Source: Trogon surrucura
Taxonomy: Eukaryota; Chordata; Aves; Trogoniformes; Trogonidae
DNA length: 64,000 bases
Assembly (NCBI GenBank): GCA_020746105.1
Contig: CM036618.1
Location: forward strand, 122,685,280 to 122,749,279
Direction: 5' to 3'
This document shows, in pieces, positions 38,501 to 53,149 of the stretch. A program made the translations under genes and the position numbers. Position 1 is the first letter of the stretch. Each line of letters opens with the position of its first letter. The notes beneath the pieces are model-generated. The model was given only the letters and a program-made list of their open reading frames with translations. It ran no database searches and was not told where the DNA came from.

Positions 38501-41500
38501 ACTACATCGTCATTATATCTTACTTTTTAGTGCATGACTCTGATCAGATCACAAATAGCACACAGCAAAGACCAACCTCCAGACATTCACCACCAAATCC
38601 ATAAATGCACACGTTACTGGTACAATTAGGCTGAAGACATTAGGTGAGTTTGGCACCCACACTATGAATTAGAACAGCAGATCACTGCCATTCCCACAGA
38701 TTTCATAACCGGGCTATAAGAAAATAAACTATAGCACAAGGAGCTGGCAAAGTTATGTTGTGTATTTATAAGATGAGGAGATGGCAAGTAACTGTGTGTA
38801 ACATCTAGTGCTTTGCACTAAGAGTGTGTTATGCTATAAAACCCTCCCCTATTTTTCTCTAAATAATTATGCATAAAGTAAAATAGCAGCCTGTCTTAAT
38901 GCAGTCCAGACCCGACCCTTCTCTGATGTATGATTTAGAGATGCCTAAACCTAGTTCATAAGCAGCATCTTTCTGGTTAGGATTAGAAAGTGTCCTGTGT
39001 TTTAGTCCTGCATTCTTCAATGGGATTAGAAGGAAGGAAAAGAAAATATGTAGCAAAAAAATCTTCTCTATCCAACATTGACACCAGGATGGCTACAAAA
39101 TCTCTTTCTATGCAGCTGCGATAATTCAAGAGTCATTTGCACTTGGAAATGAACATGAATAATTGGATACTTTGGGACAATACTCACCTAGCTCCCTTTG
39201 GAAACCATTTATACTATTAAATCATTTATTCCTGGTACTCAGCGACAGTATCATACATCAGCTCATCACTGAAGAGAAGATTTATATAAATATTTGAGTG
39301 GCACTTCCCCAGCAGAGGACTCTTGCACCTTGTCCTGTGGCAAGACATCAGTACAATACAGCACCCTCTTCTTTGAATTTGTTAAACCTCAGGGAAAGCT
39401 GGTAGTTTCTATTTCCCCCCTAAACACCCAGACCTAGTTTCCTTTAAAAACTCCAATCTTTGCATCCCTTCCCACCCCCTCATACACCACAGTTTCTATA
39501 ATCGTCAACTTATGTAAGAGACCCAGAACCGAGAGCAGTTATTTATTGGTGTTTGTGTGCCCTCACTTCCTCCCCAGAGAGCACTAAAATAACCCAACAG
39601 ATCCCCATTAGGTACATGTGGGCCATTGCATATCCTTGTGCCCCTTGGTACCTGCTATCACCCTAAGTAGAGGGATGCTGAGGACAGAGAAAACAGCTTC
39701 ATGCTGCTGGTACCATGGGGTCTGTGCCCCAGCGTCCCCCCCTCTGCTCATCACAGGCATCCTGTGTGACACAGTGGGTCATGGGGTACCTTACTCCGCT
39801 GTTGCCCTGGGTTTTTGGAGGGGGAGATGGAGGAAAGCAGGAGGCAGCATCCCTGGCCCCAGAGCCACTGCAACACACAAGCGTGCACACAGCCGGAAAG
39901 CTGGGCTGCCTTCCGACTTCGCCCCACGAACCCATTCCTGTCTTTCATTGTTCGCCTTGTTTATTTTCAGGTGGCTCTTTTGCAGCATTGTCACTCAGCT
40001 GGTTTCTAACTGACCTGGCAGGTTTTTACAGCTCTTTTCCTGCTTGCTGGCAGAACAACAAAGTCTGGGGGATTTATGTGCCCCAGCTCCCGTGTGGGAG
40101 CTGGGAGCGAAGCCTCCTCCCGAGGAGAGGAAGTTTTTGCTGACAGATGCCTCTGTTTGAAGTGTCCGTGTGTATTTAGGCTCTGATCCATCAGCTCACC
40201 GGAGCACACACTCAGCCTCAGGCACATCCATATCGCTGTCACCAGGCTATGTAAAGTAAGGTGGGTGTTTAAGACTTTTGTAGGCTTAAAGCTTCAGTTT
40301 ATTGTCCTGGCAGCTCATGCAGTCATTATGTAGCCTGCAGTGCTCTAGGTTGATGATTTACAGAGCAGCTAAAACAGAAAGTTTGTAGCATGCACATATT
40401 ACTGCAGTGAAAAATCACAGAATTGCATGATCTGTTCTGGAGAAGGGCTTTTACAAGCAAACATGCATTTACCCTTTGTGTTAGTCACTTTGATCACAAC
40501 GTTTATGAACTCTGCATAATTTTCCCCAGTGCAAAGCACTAATAGGCAGGAGTTGCTCAAGAAGTCAGTGGTGCATGCCCTGTAAAAGCCTGTTGGACAC
40601 CATACAGGCTAACAGCAGCCTAAAGGATAAATACATTCTCCAAAACTTAATGACTGCTTCAATCCACTCCATATTTTGCCTAGTTGGTTCATGCTCTTTT
40701 TTTTTGTTGTTTGGAATTGTTTGTTTCTTTTTTAAAATCTCTGTTGACTTTATCGTGAGAAGTTACTTTGTGGGAAGCAGATGGGAACTGGTGTTATTCC
40801 TGAAGGTTGGAAGAGTTTCTGAAGAGGCCAGACAAATTTGACAACAAAAATCTAGTTTGCAAAACGTATGCCTTTCTTTAAAACAAGAAAATGTTTGATT
40901 GTACTGTGAAGAAACCTCAACTTATTGTCAAGTAGTAGGCTTTTTGCTACAGACAAATCAGCACTCTAGCTTGAGCTTTGTGTTACTAGTGTCCTCCATC
41001 AGCTTTTTCTTTACCTGTTTCTTCAGTGGGATGCTGTAGCCTGGTGCCCTCAAAGGTTGATCATCCCTGCCCCTTGCCAGACCACCTTCCTTCTGTCTCT
41101 CCTGTTTCCACCAAAACAAGCTCCAAAGACTGTACAAGCCAAATTAAAAGACCTCATTTTTCTAACTTGCCAGCCAGACAAAATTAGTTTTGCTGATAAG
41201 GGAAATCCACTTGTTTGCTGGGTGCGAGAGAGGAAGCAGCCCTGCCAGCTCGGAGTGAAATATACAGCCAGGACTGGAAATAGCAGCACTCATCCTCAGA
41301 GTTCATCAGTGAGCCACTTCTTCAATAAAATAACCCAAACAATTTCCTGATGCTTCTCTAATTGCCTCTCTGAAATTCTTCTCCTCCCCAGTTGGCTTGA
41401 AAAATAGTAGTGCAAGTCCCTTTTACATTTCTTCCCTTCAAAAACTACACGGCTTTTATTGACAGATGGTTTGCTCAGGTTTTTGCTAACAAAAAGTTAG

Positions 41501-44500
41501 GCTTCTTGGGTTTACTATTCACTCACAGGGGTGGTATATAGCAATAAAATGTAAAAAGTCATATTTACTGATTAAGTGTAAAACTACCTGGTGTCATCAT
41601 CACCTAATTTGTGTTATAATAATGCTCAGATTTCACCTGACCTTTAGAAATCAGCAGATTCAACTACTTGTAACATTTGCTGAAGATCCTCCAGGGATCT
41701 CACCATAAATTATACTGTATTCTACAAATAGATATGACAACAGTAATCAGCAAATTAAGTGATACTGATCGTTCCTGCAGAGATACTTAAACATCTGATT
41801 GACACATTGAACCTACACAGCCTACAGCTTCAGTCTGCAAGAGATGTTGCTGTCATGCATAAGAAATGCTGAGCTTGCAACCAGAAACCTGGAAGTTACT
41901 TAGAATGTTTGATGAAAGAAGAAAAAGGCTGATACCTCCAAGCAAACACTATTGAACATTGATGGATGGTGACTCCTGTCCCTTCATTAATGTGTTGCTC
42001 TGATGTTGTCATCCATTTGACTTGACATAATTATTTCCAGACTGACCAGGGCTGGACACTTTCTAATGACCACTCTTTCCTCAGGGTGGGGTAAGGCATA
42101 GGACAACTGTCACTGCCCCAGCACCAAGATGCTACCTCCCTCCAGGCAGTCCTTGCCAGGTAGATGTAAGGTGAGACCTCCCAAAGGTATATTCAATATC
42201 CCCCACACCAGACATTTTGCAGTGGATGGGAACCAGAGTTTGTCACATTTCCACCCTCACTGCCCTTTCAAATTGCAGTGGAAGAGTCTTTACTTGCTAA
42301 AATCCGTCACCATCAGCCAACTGCTGCTGGGACCATGCCGCATGTGTTGCCTGCATGGCAAGAGCAAAAATGCTGAGCAGGAAGGGCACAGTGCAGAAGG
42401 GTGAGACTGTTGAGTGCAAAAGTCATGGAGCAAAGGAGACCATAGCTGGGACAAGAGTTGTAAACTTTTGGCAGAGAGAAGTGTAGAGGAACCTGAAGCC
42501 ACAGCTCTGCTGGGAAGGTCATCAGAAAGACACATACTACACTCACAGACAGTGTCACCTTGATTTGGCCCCGTCCTCAAGCCTTTCATTAGAAGCAGGT
42601 ATTACAGGAGGTGGGGGCAGTGTGGAATGGAAAGATGCGATCTCATCCTCTACCACAAGCTGTTACTCTGACAGCTCTATTACAGTCATATAGATGCAAC
42701 TCCTGGGAAGTGTAAAGCACTGTAAAAAAAGTCAGGGAAATCATCTGTCCTGCAATATGTCAGCTTTCACTGAGGAAAAGGACTAGATACCAGAGAGGAG
42801 ATACACAACAAGTTCTTCCTCTGGCTTTTTCTTTGGCCACAGCCAATTACCATCCACCTGAAAAATCACCATTTCTTTTCTCACTTGTGTCTGGCTAGCC
42901 CATCTCCTGTTTATTTCATAGCATCTTTCTCCACCAGGAGAAGAATTTGTTTTTCATACAAGTACAAAGACCTCAGCTCTAGCTGAGATGGAGGAATGAA
43001 GAGTGCTTTCCTGAGACACCTTTCTTGGAAAAAAGCCAGACAAGCTCATCCTAGGAATCTCTAGCTATGTTCAGAGTTTAAGTTTCAACTCTACATCCAC
43101 GTGAAGTGTTGTAGGAAATAACACAATGATGTTCTACTCCAAGTGCCATTGATGCCGAGCACTTGTGTGTCAATGCATGCTGTGCGTGTCCACCTCAGGA
43201 CATCAGTGAGGTGTTTTGTGAAAGCAGCTGCATGTTTCAGTTCAAAACCAGTGTCACCTCCTGTATAGACCAGCACAGCAGCACCCAAAGAAGTGTGATA
43301 CCATCTGGAGCCACCTCTGCAATAGCAAATAGAGCTACATGCTCAGCCCTGCATACGGCTGCAGGGAGGCAGCTCTGCTGGGACCCAAACCACATGCTCC
43401 CACTGCTCTGTTCCTCTGGGAGCCTGCAACATTGCCTGGAGGGGTTGGTCACTAGAAGAGCTCTTTGCCCTGCACACCTTTGAGTGATAGAGATCTGTCT
43501 TCCTAGTCCAGCAGGATGCTGGGAGTGGATATACCCAGCCACACCAAAAATCCAGTATTACGTTTCCTTTTTCTTTCTCCTCCAAAATGCACATAGTACT
43601 TTGTAGCAACACCATCTGATAACCCAACACAAACAAGCCTGCGCATTTGTATTGCCTCTGGCATTCTCCAGGGATATACACACAGTTTTCTCTTATTTAC
43701 CATTCCTCCCACCATGGAGGAGGAAAGCAGCAGAAGTGCTGATGGAGGAGCTGCAGTCACACTCCCTTCCTGCTTCTGGTGGCATTTGCTCAACAGTGAT
43801 AGTTTGTAAGGCAGAGCAAACGGTTTGCAAGGCAAGTGTGTGTTATGGAGCCCTACACAGAAGAAATGACTGTTGGTTACTCCAGAAATTCACAGTAACT
43901 TCAGTACACTTCTGCATGACAAGAGGCATCCTGTAAAGTTTTCAGTCCTCATTATTGCAAATTATTCTCCCAGCTGAACTGCCTTTTCTCTTCGACAATA
44001 CACCGCAAATTGGTGCTGCACCCTGGCAGTCAAGGGAGACTCAGTCAGCATTTCCCTCTGTCAAGGGAATGCCTTTTAGGGCTTTGCTCTGTACCTGACA
44101 CTTCTTGTGAAGGGGCCCCTGCAGCAGAAGGCAAAGTTTTCAACATAAGGAGCAATACCTGAGTGCTGCTGACAGGAGGCATCCTCACTGGCAGCTTAGA
44201 GAAGCTTTAAACACTGCACTGACACACTTAATCTTTCTTCCACTTACAAATCAATGATGCTATCAAACACTTGCACAGCAAATCAGGTTGCACAGACTCA
44301 GCTGTAGGAAGCAACTCTACAACCTGTTGTAGCAAATCTGTATACCAGCAGAAGACGATTTCAGTTTGGAACCGAACACAACTTCATTCATTTGTACTCT
44401 CATTTACTTACCCACAAGCAGCTAAAACCACGTGTCTGTGTGATGCTGGTGTCCAGGAGCTTTCACAGTGCTGTGCAGAATGCCTGATGACCACTAACAA

Positions 44501-46653
44501 AACAATCCACCTCTCCTTGGGATAGCAGCCGTGATCTGGGTTTGGGGCTGCCTTTTTACACCCATCTGGATCTGATGGAAGTCAGTCCCTCCACCTTGTC
44601 TCACCTGTGAGTCATCAGAATTGACTCACTTTCCCCTGCCTACTGCACCAGGTGTCCTAAGAAGTTGCCTGTAGATGTGTGTTGGCTCTTCGTGGCCTAC
44701 TAACATACACGCCTTCCTATACATGACCTCATCTGCTGCTTGCTCCTTCTGGTGCTTTCATACCCTGGGGCTCCCATTTACATCAGTCTCAACACTTCTA
44801 CTTCCATCTCTGCAGGAGTGCACCAGGTCTGCAGAACAGCCAGCAACTTCATCCCATGGTGGGCTGTGCTTTGGCAGGGATCTGCTGCTTGTCTGTGTTG
44901 TCTTCTGCTGTTGCTGTTACATGATGGCCTTTGGAGCATGTTGAAGGGGCAGGTGTATGTTACTCAGGCAGAAGACTGTGACTTTTATTGTTACGACAGA
45001 TCTGATAAAGGATGAAGCTCTGTGCCCGCTTCTGGCTTTCCAGCCCGCATTGTACAGCTGGGGAAGTTGCGCCGATAGCTTCTGCTGTCTTTCAGCAGTG
45101 TGTTTGCAATGACATTATCGTTCCAAATGCCGATGTCAACCTCACTTGCTAGCAGCATCACAACGTTGAAGTGCCTTCGTTTAGGTTGCCAAAAAATGGC
45201 AGTTGCATTCTCAAAGTTTAATTTTTCAAGCACCATGTATCCCTGCAAGTAAGCCCCAATTCCTTGATTCCCAGAAAGCTGCGGTTTTGCTAAGGAGTAC
45301 ACTCAGCCTCCGTACTCCTCACAGGACAGGTCAGGGCTTAACCCCTGTGGGGAGCCTTAGGCAAGGTCTCACTGACTCACAGAGAGGGGGGTCCTGTCCT
45401 AGGGCTTTATTTCTAGAGTACCCAGGAGAAGAGGGCTTCATTCAAGGCCCACACACTTTCTGTCTGTCAGGAGGGTGATAAAATTGTAGAGGACGGTACT
45501 AGTAGCATCGTTAAACTGGTGCAGTTATCCATGCACATCAGTCCAAACTATGGGAAGAGAAAATGCTTTTCTCGAACCGCAGCAGCTCTGCTCAGCCCAG
45601 AGGCATGTTGGGAATCACAGCAACTTGAGGACATTTTTAACTCTCTGCTCTGTCTCCACCACCGTGGTGCAGTTCGCCAAAGATGCAGAGACAGGCTCCC
45701 ACTCCCACAGAAACTGAACCCTTTTCTCTTGCTTGCCTTTTTTGTCCATGTATTTTTAAGGCAGCATTTAGTCCACTGGGGCCACAGGCTTAGTTGGGGC
45801 CTTGTGGGAGACTTGTTCTCCAATATTAATATAGTAAAAGCTACAAATAAGGCCTTTTGCTTTCTCCCTTCCCCCTTTCCTGTGTCCTCTGCCACAGGTA
45901 TTGCAGCATTGTTATAAATGTTTATACAGCACCTCTTGCATCTGGAAATGGTTACAGGAAAAAAATCACGACAGGACAGATATTTTAGATGTGGAACACC
46001 AAGGAGAGTTTCATTTGTCATGAGCTAGAGTAATTAAAAGTAATTTTTACATGTTTTGGATGAGGGATGCTGACTTCAGTCAGGGCATGAGCTGTGCAAA
46101 GTGCTTATTTTTATAGTTTTGACGTAAATCATGGAATGTTTTTATTCTTAATTTGGAACACTTGCCACAAACGTTCCAAGTCTCTAGATAAGTCCAGGCT
46201 CTTTTCTTCCTCACAACATACAGCCACACACATTAAAGTCCCAGGATTGACTGGCCAAGTCATTTAACTGGACTGAACACAGGACTAAAGCATCTTTTAG
46301 AAATAATAACTTCCAACTATTTTGATAGACCACTGATCCCAGGCGAGATGTACAATTTTGCTGTCTAACATCTATCTTCTTGACTGCAGAAGTGCCATGG
46401 GTCATTTGCTTAACAAAACAAAGCCAAGCTCCTCTCCCAAACCTGACACATACACAACAATAATTTCCTTGGTCGTATTTTTCTCTGGGGATGTTTAAAC
46501 TGTCAGCTTTTGTAGAGGAATTTCTTGTGGAGCAGAGGCGCGGTATTACTTTAAAAACGTGGACAACCCAGCTTAGGCCTAAACAAAGGCTCTGTCCTTG
46601 AAGCTGCCTTGGAACACAGGGAGGAGGAGGTTTTATCTGTTTTGTGAGAGCTT

Positions 46654-46911
46654 TGCGAGATGCTTGGCGGGAGGTGCTGGCCCTGGGGGGAGAAGAGGGG
46701 GCGAGAGCCGCTTGCCTAGTGGAATGGCACTACCCAATAAAACACTGGCGCGTGTAAACCTGTAACTGACCAACTCTGTTAAGGGGCAGGCGCGGGGACA
46801 CTGCTGAACTGTATATATTGAGCTGTCCGGGGCAATAAAGGGAGGACGATCTGTAGCCATATTGGTGTGATGATCGTTAACTTGGCCGGCTCTCCGAAGG
46901 GCCCCTCTTCA
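46654..46911 (+). mobile_element. Solo LTR, class II (alpharetrovirus/ERVK-like)
   Basis: This 258-bp unit begins TG and ends CTTCA, and is flanked by an exact 5-bp repeat AGCTT (46649-46653 and 46912-46916). In order it holds a GC-rich U3, a TATA-like tatatatt near 46812, an AATAAA near 46834, and an R/U5 with the phrase ATTGGTGTG. The TATA to AATAAA to CATTGGTGTG to CTTCA order recalls avian alpharetroviral LTRs. Class II elements usually give a 6-bp duplication, so family assignment is tentative. No internal genes adjoin it. Its CpG content and clear ends suggest it is not very old. Confidence 0.7.
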
Positions 46912-49900
46912 AGCTTTGCTGAGCTACTTTCTCCCCTCTCATTCTTTCTTGTGGGGGATGTTCTGTCACATGGGACTTGTTGCAAACTCACGTTCTGAAG
47001 TATTTCCAGAGGATCTAATATTAATGCACATACAAGAGGCTTGCAAAATCTTTCTGTTTTGAAATGGTTGTATGCTATCAATAGCTCCTTGACCTGATGT
47101 TGTTCAGCTTTGACAACTAGTTCAAAATATAGTCAGTGCAAACACTTCTGATCCCAGAATATCACGGATATATCATTTTTTGATTCAGTCACTGTCTCAG
47201 GGTACAGGCATATGATCATTGGCTCATCAACGCTGAGACCCATTTCAAATCAGCCCGTGTCACTGGAATCATTTAGTGTTGAATGAGGACCTCTCTGCAT
47301 TTCCAGTTGTATTTTCTCATGCCCTTGTGAAGTCCTATGTGGCCACCAACAATAAATTCTTGAGAACAGTAGGGCACATTTCAAACCTCTTGAAGCGAAT
47401 GTAGGAAAAGCAAAAGTTTTTATTTTGTTTTAATCTAAGACTAGGAATCATTATTGTAATGGGTATGGGTAGCAATGCAAAAAAAATGCAGTATTTAACA
47501 TCCATGACCATTCAATAGTTAAAAGTCCTCTGAAATCCAACTCTCAAAACATGAAATGATTAATAATTAAAAGCTGCCTATTCAGAGACGTAACGTGCCA
47601 AAACCTTGTCTAGAACAAGCAACCTCACACAATATTCCAGCCTTTTAATCAGTTACAATAAAGAAGGTGATGCATCACTATTTCATTATTAAATTATATA
47701 TATTTTTCGCTAACGTGTGGCAAAAATAGCTTTGTGGCAATAGGTCGGCCCTTGGCAAACCTGTGCCTAAACAGTGTGTCGATGCCTGTGCTCCTTGCCT
47801 TACAAGTCTCCTGTAGGGAGAGCACTGATTTAGCCTGAATCCAGCCTCCACGATTGTGAGTGCCTGGCTGTCAGCATGCCTGAATAGGCTTCATCTGCAA
47901 TCAAAGCTGCAGTGTGGCTCCCATGGAAAGCTGCCTGGTAAATTGATGTGATTTATTGTAAGACACGTCCCGCTCCTGCTGTAACCAGTGGCAGATTGCA
48001 ATTTTGCCAGAGAAAGCAGGATCAGGTGCTGTTGGCTGGTGCCTGTATTTCTGATGTGGTCAGGAGTGCTAGCCAGACAGATAGCCCAAAATTGTTGTGT
48101 AGAAACAGCCTCCATTGTTTTTTCCCCCTTTTATATAAATACTGCATGCTTTTAATCGATTACCTGTTTTCTACATCTCCCGATGTTAGTGGCTTTGTGC
48201 CTTCACTTGTTGCTAACTCAGATTTTACTGCAGGTGTTACGATGTTTATGGGGTTTTTTTGAAGTATCATCTCCTAGAGTCACATGAAAACAGTTCCCAT
48301 TTCACAGCTCAGGAATGGTCCCACCTCTGCTGCTTGCCAAGGAAGGTACAAGCATGCAACCAGTAACTGCTGTAAGCACCAGTACTATTACTGGGAATAA
48401 TTCTTATGATTACGAATAAAAAATAAATCTTCATTGAAATAAAGAACATCCCAGTTCGATTTTTTCAGTGAGTGATAGTACAGAGGAATAAACCAACTCC
48501 TTTCCTACTTAACATTGCTGGTCCATCACCCCACAATGTACACACTATCCTGATATATGCAATACTGACGGACTTAGATCCTTGCAAACCTGGCCCCACT
48601 TTGAAGAACTGTTGCAAGAAATTTCTTCGAGTGGTTGATACTAAGTGCCAATCCTCCAGCATTTGCATTTCTCCAGGCGTTCATACCATCTGCATCCACG
48701 ATGCTGCTGGGTTGCTGAAAGGCGACGTGGTTTGGACCAGCTCCTCCTCTTGGCTCAGGGCGAGTACAATATTATTTTCATTCCACTGTCTGAAGGAGGC
48801 AGATCTGGTGGCAATTTAAGGATCATACATTATCACAGGCTACAGAAAGAATAATTTATGCCCTTGAGCCCTTCTCAGATCTCTCTGCAAAATCAGACAT
48901 CTAAAGGAAAATGTAGTTCTTTGGAGAGCCATAGGGATGAGTAATGTACACAAGACGACTTGGGGTCCAGACATGAAGGGATTAGCATGATCCACCAGCA
49001 TGGTTTTGTCATCCAAGACAGACTCAGGCACATAATTCATGTCTCCTTGTTTCATAATTGCCATCTGGATGTGAAAATGGGGGAAGATGGGGAGATGTTT
49101 CATGGCTCTGGATTGTCTTCTCACAGGCGATGCTTCACCTTTGGCTTTTGCAGAGGGCTGCAAGGTGCCTTTTCTGCTGTGGCCTCGCACCACTCCCATT
49201 TCTTTCTGAGACACGTTGCCATCGAGAGCCCTTGGTACCTGTAGCTCTGAAGGAGGGGAAATATTCCAGTAACATTTTCACCCAGTATGATCACAGGCAT
49301 CCAAAATGCTTTTATGCTGGGATGGAACCCGCTGCTGTGTTGGACATTTATCGAGTGTAAAAATTGCCCAGTGCTCCCCCAGGACCTTGTATGTATGCAA
49401 GGAATCACTAAGACAGCTTTGCCTCTGCCTAATGCTAGGATAACCTCCCCCCCCCCTCAAAAAACCACATCCCAGTCTGCCTGTTAATTGCTACAACTGG
49501 GTAAATTCCCACAGGAAACAGCAGGATCTACCTGCAGTTCTCTGAGCATGTGACAATGGGCAGTCACTGTGAAACAGTTGACCTAAGGCAAATCTAAGAT
49601 GAACTAGAGGTTCATAAATAAATACCTTCCCACCCCATCAAAAAAAGAGCAATACCACTCTGAATTCATGTGGATACAGAATTTCCAGTCAGTCTCCCTC
49701 ACAGAACATTTGATGGTTTGTTAAAAGAAAAAAAAAAAAAAGACTTCTAAAGGACTTTTGGTAGTATCTGGAGATGATACTGCTAAGTTTTCAAACTAGG
49801 TATGCATAACATGATAATTAGTGCCTCTGAAGACACCCTGGTAACTGACAAGATTTTTTCCGATGTCAGTTATGGAAGTACGAAACAGCTCTTCACAAAA

Positions 49901-50089
49901 ACCTGTATTGAATTTTTCAGCAGATAGGCTGAAAATCAATATTAAAACCTGGCTAGTAAATTCTGACACTTACAGCACAAAGAGCTCACAACACTATGCA
50001 CTAATAGCTTTGGAGTTAACGAGCGGGAGCAAGAGCACGTGGTGCGGAGGTAATGCTCCTTAGGTGCTGCTGCCTGTCCACAGGTGAAC

Positions 50090-50280
50090 ATAGAATTATA
50101 GAATCATAGAATGGCCTAGGCTGGAAGGGACCTTAGAGATCATTTAATCCAACCTCCCTGTCATGGGCAGGGACGCCTCTCAACTAGATCAGGCAACACA
50201 TGGGGACCGAACGAGGATCAAACCCACAACCTTGGTGTTATCGGCACCATGCTCTAATCGAGTGAGCTAACCAGTCCCCC
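50090..50280 (-). mobile_element. tRNA-Ile/CR1 SINE (TguSINE1-like)
   Basis: Read on the minus strand, the first 79 bases (50280 to about 50202) fold as a tRNA-Ile gene relic. An A-box-like TTAGCTCACTCG is followed by a B-box-like GGTTTGATCCT and a closing GGTCCCC. This head is joined to a CR1 3' end (minus-strand TTGCCTGATCTAGTTGAG, then GGTCCCTTCCAGCC, ending in the ATTCTATGATTCTAT repeat at 50090-50105). A tRNA-Ile head with a CR1 tail is the published design of TguSINE1 in zebra finch and relatives. Both polymerase III boxes carry mismatches, so this copy is probably inactive. I could not define target duplications. Confidence 0.88.
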
Positions 50281-53149
50281 ACAAACCAGTGGAGAGGCTG
50301 AGGCTCCCATGTTCCTTCACGGATGCCTCACGACAACACAGAATCAACCAGGCAGAGCCAGAGGAGTTCCCATGTCTGGCCAGAGGGGTGGCTGCGGGTG
50401 GCCGAGGTCCTGCTAAAGGGGAAAGGCACAGAGCAACAAGATCTAGGCAGGAAGAAGGGATTGTGTTTTGTGCAGCTGGAGATGGTTTGAATCCCCCTGT
50501 ATCTGTGAATTGCATTAGACAGGCTGCTCAAGAAATACCAGAAAAATTGCCTTCTAGAACAAAAAGCTGTAAGTGTTATTTTGCAGAGCTGCTTCTTTCC
50601 TTCTGGTGACGCTTCAGGGTGCTCAGAATGGAAGTGAATGGGCAAGAAATAGGATGTGCGCTGCACGTCGGCGTTGCAAATATATCGGCTCAAAAAATCA
50701 TACATTTTTTCATGCATTAGGATTGGGGCTGCAAACTAGAGCATAGGGCAGAGAGTGCAAGTACGATTCCCTGCCTGTTGGCAGAGCAGGACTGGAGACC
50801 ACCAGGTCTGCTTGGTCCTGCCTGAAGGTTGTCCACTGTCAGAGATGGCGAGGCTGCCCCTCGCTGCCTCCATTCCGGGTTTCTGCCGAGGCTGCTGCAG
50901 AGCTTCAGCTAGTGCTGACGGATGGGAAAGGTTTTGAAAATGAAAGTGCGTTCCAGGAGAAGGGCAGGAATCTGCTGGAGGAATCAGTTTATGTAAAAAA
51001 CGGCTGCTTCTCATTTCACATGCAGGTCTTGTGATGGTTTTCATATCACTTGTTTTAAGGTAGCACTCTCTCTCTAGATATATTCAGACAGTACTTTGCT
51101 GCAACCATCTGAGTGCTTGCAAGTGATTCGAATATGAATTTAAAAAAAAATGAATAGCTGTATTAACTCCATGAAGCAAGATAATGAAAATTGTGTTGAA
51201 TTCACCTTGACCCATAGTGAAGTGGGGCCAAGATTTTTACCACTATGCATAACATTGGCAAATGCCTGTCCCTGTGCCCTGGCCACTACCGAGCCCTGCT
51301 GGCAGCCCCAGTCCACAGCCTGCGTGCAGCACATTGTGGTATCAGTTCGCAGGTGGGGACCTGTGGCATCCCCCAAGGGTTTGAGAACAGTAGCATTTCC
51401 ATAGAGAGACAGATAATTTCCTTCTCATTAGTTACTTTGACACAAGAAACTCATCAGAGCTCCCCAATCTGTTACTGGGCTGAGAGAATGGCAATTTGTA
51501 AAGCCAGATATGGGCTGTAAATTATGGCAGTAGAAAATAGTTGCTTTGCATGGAAAGCTGCAATGCAAAGGGAGAGTGCACACCCAAAGCTGAATTTCCT
51601 CTGGGAAAGCAGAGCAATTATTTAGTTACTATCAAGGTAGTATCAAGTGTTTGCTTCCTATTTCTAGTACCCTAATATCATGAAAGGAGCTAACAGCAGT
51701 AAGATGTAGGAGGTACTCACTGCTGAATGTTCCAAAGCACTGAGCTAAATTGGGTCCTGTGTAAGAGAGGCAGCACAGGGTTACTCAGCAGTGCACAGAG
51801 CTGCCTGGGATCCCATAGCACAGCAGCATTTCATAGCATCACTCCATGTGTGGTACAAACCCGGGGACGCAGGACAGCACGTGCCACTTGCACCAGTTCT
51901 TCACCATCTCCAGCACTTCCAACTAGCCCCATTGCCCACCCAGCAGTTTCGCAGGTGTGGGATAATACCTCCAGAGGAGTGAGGAGGGTCCATTCCCCGC
52001 TCCCTCCCTCTTCAGCTGGGCATGGCAGCTGCTTGCAGGTTTCTGAGCAAGTCACAGAAGGCAGCAGTGGCATGAAGGGGCCTCTGTGGTGTCTTCCAGC
52101 CCATAAATCATGGCAGCTAACAGCCCTGCTGACGGTCGGGCTGCCGTCTTGGTCTTGCTTAATGATCAGAGAGAGCATTTTGCAGCAGCAAAGTGAAAGC
52201 AGGGCATAATATTTATTTACAGAATGGAATACAAGCTCTTTCCTACTTCTAGGAGACCCTTCTCATCAGGAGAGGCTTTTCCCCCTAGATGGAGAGGGAA
52301 GCCTGAGGAACCGAGCTCCCTGCTGAGATCATTGCACCCTTGGATGGAAATCGTGGCATGCTGCGGCCACGGCTGCTCTCTCCTCCTCCTCCTTGCTGGG
52401 GCTCCAACTCCAGCTGTTTCCCTGAGGCTGACAGGCAGCACTCGATGAGTCAGACACATTTTAGCGCAGGCTTTACAGCTTGGGTTAGCTTCCAGACAGG
52501 GAGTTCATCTGCTCCGCTCAGCTGGCGGCGAGCTGCAAGAGCACTTGTGCTGAGTTTCTTTCCTGATTGCTGAGGGCTGCTGGGATGCCACATTTTACTG
52601 ATTTACACCCTTGGAGAGAGGTAGTTTATTTTCTGGGAGACATCCTGTGTGGCTGAGCCTCAGAGACCATGCTCAGGGTCACTTTACTGCCCCTGACAAT
52701 TAAAACAGACATTACAAAGCCTTTCCAAAGAGAATCACAACCTTTCAGGTGATCACATATGAAAGTGCTCTCCTGGGGGGAAAATCCTTCCAAGAAAAGA
52801 ACATAGTGATGATATTCGTGGACCTTAAGTCCAGGAGACACTGAGATCATCTGGTCTCCTTGTCCATTACGTTCCGCTCTGCTGCATCTGCTCTGACCCC
52901 ACAGCACAGTGGGGCACCACCCTATGCAGTGCATCACCCACATCTTCAGATTTTCTGCCAGTACTTATGATATACTTATGCAGAAAGGAAGAAAATTAAG
53001 ATGACGGTGCTGTCTCTTAACTTGACTGCCTTCAACTTCTGTCTGTCAGCTGGTGTTATGCCTTTCCACCAGCCTCTGGTGGTTTTTCTATGAAGCCCAA
53101 CTTCCAGCCATCAGGCTACACCCCAGGGAGTGTACAGAGCTGGCTTTTC

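Larger units (their letters stand above)
16601..46653. other. Intergenic DNA between the PLCB1 and PLCB4 paralogues, left part
   Basis: I find no exon here that I can support. Open frames such as 20102-20563 and 36549-36920 on the plus strand have no recognisable domains or splice context. The stretch contains an A26 run just outside the CpG island, scattered poly-T and poly-A runs, an ancient MITE-like remnant at 29.3 kb, inverted repeats at 18.9 and 20.0 kb, and several AT-rich patches rich in TAATTA-like homeodomain cores (around 28.8, 31.7 and 34.25 kb) that could be enhancers. The rest looks unique and featureless. Confidence 0.6.
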
